64,000 nt of DNA from Phalacrocorax aristotelis (taxonomy: Eukaryota > Chordata > Aves > Suliformes > Phalacrocoracidae): assembly GCF_949628215.1 (NCBI RefSeq), contig NC_134276.1:217516610-217580609 (forward strand), written 5' to 3'. Under the pieces are notes generated by a model. It was given only the letters and a program-made list of their open reading frames with translations. It had not been told where the DNA came from and ran no database searches. This document shows, in pieces, positions 58,201 to 64,000 of the stretch. A program made the position numbers and the translations under genes. Within the stretch, counting starts at the first letter, position 1; each line of letters begins with the position of its first letter.

Positions 58201-58406
58201 GTTTGATATGAAATCTTACCCCCTGATGGAGTTAAGTATTCTTCCAAAGACATGTTTTGCTTAATGCTGTAGTTCTATTTATTCTCTCCTGAGTTACGAA
58301 GTGTCTAATACCTGTGTTTCTTTCATTGCAGCACCATATGAAGGTGGAGTATGGAAAGTTAGAGTCGACCTTCCTGATAAATACCCTTTCAAATCCCCGT
58401 CTATAG
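29406..58406 (+). CDS. UBE2H: UBE2H, ubiquitin-conjugating enzyme E2 H (gene span, 5' part only)
   Basis: Family knowledge: UBE2H is a class III E2 (Ubc8/GID3 orthologue) that accepts ubiquitin from E1 on a catalytic Cys (C87 in human) and works with the CTLH/MAEA E3 complex, notably in erythroid maturation. Seen: exons 29406-29458, 57574-57650 and 58332-58406, giving residues 1-68 plus one base. Sequence runs [58 protein letters not shown] and [11 protein letters not shown], the N-terminal helix and first strands of the UBC fold including the P-x-x-P-F/YPF-K-S-P turn. The HPN and active-site segments were not found before 64000. The protein appears identical, or nearly so, to the mammalian one in this stretch. 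Intron 1 has minor-class signals. Confidence 0.96.
29909..31042. repeat. Cluster of long C tracts
   Basis: Uninterrupted C runs at 29909-29922 (14), 30233-30254 (22) and 31028-31042 (15), plus a C10 at 31254-31263, all in early UBE2H intron 1. On the complementary strand these are G-quadruplex-prone and could read as i-motifs on the plus strand. Confidence 0.85.
33398..33432. repeat. GGTTT/GTTT simple repeat
   Basis: Approximate (GGTTT)n microsatellite in UBE2H intron 1. Confidence 0.7.
38618..38683 (+). mobile_element. CR1 LINE 3' tail, sense
   Basis: CCTAGAAAGGTTGGACTAGA, then TGATCTCTGAGGTCCCCTCC and a terminal ATTCTGTGATTC repeat. This is the canonical CR1 3' end, severely 5'-truncated, followed by a T-rich run. 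Confidence 0.9.
39334..39359. repeat. Poly(T) run, 26 bases
   Basis: Uninterrupted T26 in UBE2H intron 1, followed by C and more T. It could be a reverse-oriented poly(A) remnant, but no adjoining retrocopy is recognised. Confidence 0.8.
40945..41790 (+). mobile_element. CR1 LINE ORF2 fragment with reverse-transcriptase region, dead
   Basis: Sense fragment of CR1 ORF2. The first frame gives [19 protein letters not shown], then [20 protein letters not shown] and the palm motif region FTDDTELGG, where the family catalytic box is F-A-D-D. The match then jumps frame (about 41310-41364) to [19 protein letters not shown] and [20 protein letters not shown], and jumps back near 41615 to [20 protein letters not shown]. 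At least two frameshifts therefore kill it, although one frame stays open for 303 codons by chance. The usual CR1 3' UTR and tail are missing, so the copy is cut at both ends. Confidence 0.9.
44501..44520. repeat. Poly(A) run
   Basis: About 18 consecutive A in UBE2H intron 1. Upstream sequence is not recognisable as a processed gene copy. Confidence 0.75.
46201..46230. repeat. Poly(T) run, 30 bases
   Basis: Uninterrupted T30. It could be the tail of a minus-strand retroposon, but no target-site duplication was seen. Confidence 0.85.
56083..56176 (+). mobile_element. CR1 LINE 3' end, sense
   Basis: Contains GCTCAAGCAGGGGGGTTGGA, then GGATGATCTCCAGAGGTCCC and TTCCAACCCC, the CR1 3' terminal region. 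It shares a 36-base identity with 18652-18687. Confidence 0.88.
57574..57650 (+). CDS. UBE2H: UBE2H exon 2
   Basis: 77 nt after CTGTATCAG. Encodes [20 protein letters not shown] and YGPQG, beginning with the third base of the split Leu codon. Leaves in phase 1 with donor GTAAGT. Confidence 0.95.
57651..58331 (+). other. UBE2H: UBE2H intron 2
   Basis: 681 nt, ordinary GTAAGT-CAG intron with no recognisable element. Confidence 0.85.
58332..58406 (+). CDS. UBE2H: UBE2H exon 3
   Basis: 75 nt after TTTCATTGCAG. Encodes [20 protein letters not shown] and SPSI plus one base of Gly; phase 1 at both ends, donor GTAACC. The YPFKSP turn is a hallmark of E2 enzymes. Confidence 0.95.
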
Positions 58407-59309
58407 GTAACCAATAATCACTTTCAGTCAAAATCGTGTTACTGTTTATGCAGGAGAGATGACACTGCTTGCAGCGTTGTTGTAGGTGAAGTTGCGCTAA
58501 GCCTCAGCACAATCATAAGATCTTTACTTCAACTCTGCAGAATGCTTTTACCGTAGACTTCCAGATATCACGTGCCAAGCAGAGAGGAAGTTTGGTCTTT
58601 TGGCTGAAGGGCTAGGAGCTGGAAATGTGATTCGGTCACATGTTTGTGTGTTGATGAGTTGAGTCTCTCTACCATGTGTTTTTTTAATAATATATCCATT
58701 TGTGGGTAAGGTGCAGGATACCACAGCGAGTGCTGGAGCCTGTTTATATAAAATGACTCATTTAGTATGGAGAGCAGAGACCACAGTGCTTGTTCATGGT
58801 CTTGGAGTGAGCCTAGCTTTTGGGCCCTCTTGTCCAAAAGTGGATGGAAGTGAAGGGCCGAGCTGAAGCGTCTGTCCTCATGGACTAGGTGACGCATATG
58901 CGGAAGAACGCAGAAGGAGGGACCTATCACCAGAAGAATTGCAGCTGGCTAGACTGGTCGGGCTTGTTTAACCTTCTAGAGGAAATAGGAATCTTGATAA
59001 GGAAATGTTCTTTAGACTGTATCCATTCTATCTTTGTCCTTGGGTAACGGTGAGCTATCTCGGATGTCTTCTGGTACCTCACTTTATTCCAGTCACTTAA
59101 GATATAAATAAAATAGCCAATATTGCTTGAAAAACTGGAGCAGATGCATGAAGTTCCAACATATCCATTCTGGCTTACGAAATAAATGCTGGTAGCTCAG
59201 TGACATGGCACTTCTCCGTCAGAAGGGCGGTGTGCTTGTGGCTCAAGCCACCAGAGGACTCTAAAGAATGGAGAAAACTGCCTAAGGAGAACTGATGTGG
59301 AAACTTGAC

Positions 59310-59345
59310 TATATGGGTTGGACGAGATGGGTCCCTTCCAATATC
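59310..59345 (+). mobile_element. Possible CR1 3' remnant
   Basis: GGGTTGGACGAGATGGGTCC followed by CTTCCAA resembles the CR1 terminal TTGGACTAGATGATC...CCTTCCAA with a deletion. Too short to be certain. Confidence 0.4.
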
Positions 59346-59428
59346 AACATCCTGATTTGGAGTTGATAAGTATTGGCTGCTTTCTTAAAATAGACTCTTA
59401 CGCTAAGAGTGCCTTCTATTTAAGATCA

Positions 59429-59450
59429 CTCTCTCTCTCTCTCTCTCTCT
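59429..59450. repeat. (CT)11 microsatellite
   Basis: Eleven perfect CT units in UBE2H intron 3. Confidence 0.9.
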
Positions 59451-62400
59451 GGTGTGAGAAATAATCTGTCTAGTTCCAAATATGAACCGTGCCTTTTGGG
59501 AAAGAGCGATGCTGGTTTTATGCTGTCCTTTACCTTTTTTTTTTTTTCCTGTTGAAACCTTAACCACAGAAATGTGCACGCAGCTGAGTAACAGCGCAGT
59601 ATTGCTGCAGCTATGCAAACCCTTTTCTCCTTCCTCTTGAATCAGCTCTGAAACTTGCTATAAACCTCTGTTTACGAGATCCTCAATATGTTATTTGGTG
59701 CCAGTCATTTTTCCCTCTCCGCTTCTCAAGTGCCACAAACCGACAGATCAGAATACCGTCATGTTGGCAATCTTAAATGTGGGCTGGCTACAGATGACTC
59801 TCAGAAAGCACGTAAAACCCCATTTCCTTGTTGTTAATTGCTTTGGAGCTAGTCTACTCAAGATTTTTTTTTTTTCTCTCTCCTGATGCTCATCCTGTGT
59901 GTATCAGAAATCAAGGTTGCTGGCTTAAAGCAAACCCAGACTTTCTTTCCAGTAGCCTATGAAGGCAATGCAGCTAAACGTTGGCCAGGCTCTTGTATAT
60001 TAATAGTGCTGATGATTTAGCTCCCGTTGGTTGCATGGAGGGCGGTAGGTTTGACCTTTTGGTGGTTTGGCTTGGGGGCTGTTTAGTGCTGGTTGGGATA
60101 GGTGAGAGTAAAAGGCAGCCCAGCTGTATCTTCAGAACTGACGCCACAAGGGTGGCCTCTCTCGTTGTGAACTTGGGGAGGGTGGTGGGTGGGTAGCTGT
60201 GGAGGGGGTTATTTTGTGCTCAAATTGCTTTGTCCCTTCTAATGTTGCTTTTGCTGCCTTCCTCTTACTACAGCAGCTTTCCATCCATCAGTTTGCTTAT
60301 ACCCGCTGTGTTGCGCCCGCCTTATTCCAGATTTGTTACACCTTCTAGGATGCTTCCCTGCTCTGCGAGTGTCTGTTTGAGAGGCTGAAAGACCATCTCT
60401 TCTCTCGCTGAGCTCCCCAAAAGGCTGGCTCTTGCTCTAGGGTCTGCCTTACTGTCTGGTGGGTGAGGGCTGCTAGAAGTGCAGGTTCCCTCCTGGGCGA
60501 AGCAGCGTGCAGCTGAGGTTTCAGTTTGAATAAAGAGCTGATGCTAGATGAGAGCTGGCTTAGCAAAGCAGGGCTCAGCTCTGCTGCAGGGAGGAAAGAG
60601 CTGCGGAGTGGAAGTGCCAAGAGGAGCGCTAGGACCTGGGGAAGCTCCCAACCAGCTGCAGGAAGAGGTTTGTTTTTCTTTGTCTGGTTCCCATTTCTGC
60701 TGCCCCAGCCCAGCTTATCTGGACAGCAAGGACTGAGTGACATCTCAGCCCCTTCCTCTGGGCCAGCCCGATCTCTGCACTGCTCCTCTCAGAGACAGAC
60801 GGTGTGCGGTGCCTGATACCGGTGGTTTTGTTTGGCATTACAGATAGCTCCAGAGCAAGCCTTCGTCCCAGCTGAACTGGGAGCATTCTGAGGTGTGAAA
60901 CAAGCTTGTGAATGAGACGGGAGCTGTTCTCTCCCTAGTCTGCCTGTTCCAGTGAGCACGGGTGTCCTAACCCAGCAGTCCTCAGCCAGCTGGAGCTCTG
61001 GATAACACAGGGATAGGAATTAGTAGGGAAGAAACTTCCCGTGGCAACCTCTGACCTGTAAAGAGGTGGAAGTGGAGGATTTCAGAGATGGTGGAGCCCA
61101 TACCTGGACAGAAGATCATCTAGAGCACACATGTAGCTTGTTTGCAGCCCTTCTGTTCTCAGCACTGCATAGCTCCCACTGCAGTGGTAACATGCAGAGT
61201 TCAAATTGTCTGTGTAAGTCCCTGGCTTGTATAAAGTATAGAATCCAGCAGTTTCTTTTCCTTTAATAAATTACACTTTTATGCCGAAGCTTAAAGGCAA
61301 AATGCTGTTCTTGCAGCTTTCCTTGTTCCTCTAGTACTGTAGGCTAAAATTTTCTTTCCATCTTAGAAAAATCTTAATGTGGTCTTGAACATGACATGGG
61401 CTTTTTGCAGCAAATAACATGATGGCTTGAAGCATATCCATGCGTTCTAGAAAGCCGTTTCTGAAAAATGACTGTTAATAGTTGCTTTCTAATCTGTTCA
61501 AATTGCTTTTATCCCAGCATGGCTCTGAGTATAAGGTACATGAAAACTTGGTGCTCTCTTCAAAGTGCAACTGACAAACCTGAATAGAAAAGGTTTTTAA
61601 AGTGAGTTCCAGATTTATCATCTGGAAAGGTGCGGATCTTTTCTTAAACCCTAAAAGAGTGGTGGTCCTCTTCGCCGGTGGGGGTCTCTAGCAGGAGGCT
61701 TCGTTCGGTGTGGTGGCTCTTCTCCTGCCGAATCTTTGCTCCTTTGCCCTATCCACGGCTCCCTTATCAAATATGCATGGCATTTATTTCCTGCCCTTCT
61801 CAGGTTGGTAATTATTGCTGTAGTCTATTAAATGATGCCGCCCCAGGGACAGTGCTCTCCTGGTAATGCAGGTAATGTCTCTGCTTAAAGACCTAAACCG
61901 TCCTGGGATCTATGTGAAAAGAGCAGTTCCTGGGAGAGCTTCCAGTGTTTCACCATGTCCTGCAGTACCTTCCTGGGATTTCTGGCACCGCCTGTTCCTT
62001 GCTCGGTCTTTGCTGTGCGTTCGGACAGATGCCGTATTGGTGCAGGATGATTTTTCCTAACAAAAGCTATACAAAATACAGTAAAAAGGGAAATGTGCAT
62101 CCTAGAAGAACACGAATCTAAACAGAGCCAGATGTAGGGCTGTCGTGTTGGCTCTGGGCTTGAGCGCTCCCATTGAGCTGAACTAATTCTGCTTGTGATC
62201 CCTAAATATCCAAATCTAACTTGAGCAGTTTGCTAGAACAAAACCAACTCCTGAAAAATACCCCATTGCGTTCTGAAGCTTGTGAATGCTGCTGCTCTTA
62301 ATGCTTTTGTCAATTAATGTAAATATCCCTGCGTGCTTATGGGGACCCAAAGCACTCCCCTGCTAGATGTTTGTTTCCATTTTTGCGCTCTCCTAGACAA

Positions 62401-62899
62401 TATGTTTTGAGCTGTTTATGATTTCAGTAACCCTGCTGGCACTGGTTCGCTGCTTTTTCCTTCCCTCTGGGATTTAATATCTTCAGGGGAACTTTCTGCC
62501 TAGTCTGTTCCTGCTTTTTCAAAGGGGAGCTGTGAAGTACTTGAAGTACTGTGTTGAGCTCCCAAGTCACGAGAACACTTTGTATAAATTTTGTATGTTT
62601 TTAATCAGTCCGTATGCCTGCCAAGAGCTGGAGATTAATGCTCTTTGATGCCATAAACACAGGAGGAAGTGCAGAGTGTGAACGTCCTGCCCTGCGTAGA
62701 TGATAGGAGCAGTAGAAACATGTGAACCGGGGAGCCTGAGCTCTTACCTGGAAGACCCGTGGCATTTATTTTATTGCTAAAATCTGCAGAAATATTAGGC
62801 CAGCACTAAGTCACTCTGGTTTCTTTATAATCAAATGTCAAAGCTGCAAAGTTTGAGTACAATATGCTCAGAGCCCCAATTTCTCTAATAACTTCTGTG

Positions 62900-62915
62900 T
62901 ATATATATATATATA
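62900..62915. repeat. (TA)8 microsatellite
   Basis: Eight perfect TA units in UBE2H intron 3. Confidence 0.85.
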
Positions 62916-64000
62916 CAGTTCTCATTTTCCTTCCATCTCTGGCTGAGTTCTCTGCAGATATCTTGCATTTATATGTCACCTTTCTCCTAAGTGTTTTGCA
63001 AAACAAAATGCCTAGTATGTACACAAAACATATGGAAGTGTGTCTGTATGTAAGTAGATAAGGAGACATTGTGGCAGCCAGTACAAGAATGCTCCAGCCA
63101 GGATTTAACAGATCTCTCCTGGCCTGTACTTAATTTTTCTTTTTAACTGCAGCTGCTATTTTTACTTTCAGCTCCGCTCTGGATGGCGTTATATTTTGCT
63201 GCTTAGAATTTCGTGAGTCACTTACCGCCTGTGACCATTCTGAGCTGGCTCTTCCCTGTGCGTGTTGATCCTTATTCTGACCTACAAGCGATGTGAAAAT
63301 GCTTGTTCTTTCAAATACGCTTAGCTTTGTCTAAGGGGAAAGACGAGACACCTAAAGGTAATATGTATCCCCGTCTCATCTCTGGTCTGACGCACAACTG
63401 GGCACCCTCTGCAGATTCACGGCTACAGTCAGAGAATAGGAACAGACGGACAAAATGGGGTAGGTGTTTTCAGCCTGACTTGGCGCTGATTCACTGCCTT
63501 CTGTGCCAGTCTCTGAAGCCTGGGCATCAGGTGATGGTGCACCTAAGCAAAGAGATGAGCTGATATTGGGCAATTGCTTTGTGCTAGTTCTGCATGTTTT
63601 TCCAGAGATTGCTGCTCTTAGCGCTGGTCTGTAAGCTTGTGGATACTGCTTTTCCGCTTCCAAGAAGGGCCGCTCGGCGATTTGCTCTGAGCACGAGGTC
63701 CAGGGTTTATAGCTCTGCCACTATCTTCCATCAGCTACTACAGACATATTTTTCTGTCCTGATCTTTCCCTCGTGAAGCTGCTGCGGAATTATTTATGGT
63801 ATTGTTTTGAAAAGCTACTAGAATTTTAGTATGGTAATATAAACTGTTCTACTTCTGCTGTTAGCAAGCTGATGTTACACAGCACCTCACACCACTACCA
63901 TGCAGTGGATGCCTCTGCGGCGAGTGCACAGTGTTGTATTTGACTCTGTAGAATGTTCTGAATGGGCTCCTAACCTCCAAATGTCATAAAAAATAAACCC

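Larger units (their letters stand above)
58407..64000 (+). other. UBE2H: UBE2H intron 3 (start), runs off the window
   Basis: At least 5.6 kb. I looked for the next conserved segment (M-N-K-I-F-H-P-N) and did not see it. Contents: a (CT)11 tract at 59429-59450, a (TA)8 tract at 62900-62915, and a possible tiny CR1 tail near 59310-59345. Confidence 0.75.

Noticed and set aside
58407-64000. miR-183/96/182 cluster expected near UBE2H by synteny
   Set aside because: In other vertebrates it lies beyond the 3' end of UBE2H; the gene is not finished at 64000, and no such hairpin was recognised here.
1-64000. CRISPR arrays, operons, rRNA or prokaryotic mobile elements
   Set aside because: The whole window is consistent with split vertebrate genes and LINE debris; no such structures were seen.

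Overview
This window is vertebrate nuclear DNA and almost certainly avian. It carries three split protein-coding genes, compact introns with GC-rich CpG-island promoters, and several degraded CR1-type LINE fragments, the usual bird retroposon, some still showing ORF2 peptide signatures. I see nothing prokaryotic (no operons, CRISPR arrays or IS elements). The species cannot be named from the sequence alone.

Layout. (1) Positions 81-16395, minus strand: the 5' part of KLHDC10, a kelch-repeat substrate receptor of a cullin-RING ubiquitin ligase. I place coding exon 1 and three kelch exons, here numbered 3, 4 and 5. A short exon 2 expected from the mammalian protein was not found by eye, and the remaining exons lie off the left edge. 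(2) Positions 16396-16811: a 416-bp CpG-rich bidirectional promoter shared head-to-head by KLHDC10 and ZC3HC1. (3) Positions 16812-26221, plus strand: complete ZC3HC1 (NIPA) with ten coding exons that join in frame to 488 codons, followed by a poly(A) signal at 26598. (4) Positions 26620-28880: GC-rich, simple-repeat-rich intergenic DNA. (5) From 28940, plus strand: the CpG-island promoter and first three coding exons of UBE2H, a ubiquitin-conjugating E2 enzyme. Intron 1 is about 28 kb. The catalytic-cysteine exon was not found before position 64000 and presumably lies beyond it. The order KLHDC10-ZC3HC1-UBE2H is the conserved vertebrate arrangement (human 7q32).

The most interesting signals are in splicing. 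ZC3HC1 intron 2 is a 178-nt AT-AC intron with a textbook U12 (minor spliceosome) donor and branch site. UBE2H intron 1 begins GTATCCTTCC and ends with a U12-like branch site 13 nt from its acceptor, so a second, very large minor-class intron is likely in the adjacent gene. Other notable items are a close ZNF143/Staf match in the UBE2H promoter next to CCAAT, X-box-like and CRE motifs; a YY1 motif over the ZC3HC1 start codon; a roughly 120-132-bp GC-rich minisatellite ending almost on the KLHDC10 exon 1 splice donor; a 24-bp perfect palindrome; a 40-bp perfect direct repeat; and several perfect hairpins.

Two of the three genes act in ubiquitin conjugation or ligation (KLHDC10, UBE2H). ZC3HC1 has been described both as an SCF F-box-like protein and, more recently, as a nuclear-basket component that binds TPR. 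No new protein family is evident. The potentially undescribed content is regulatory and splicing-related.
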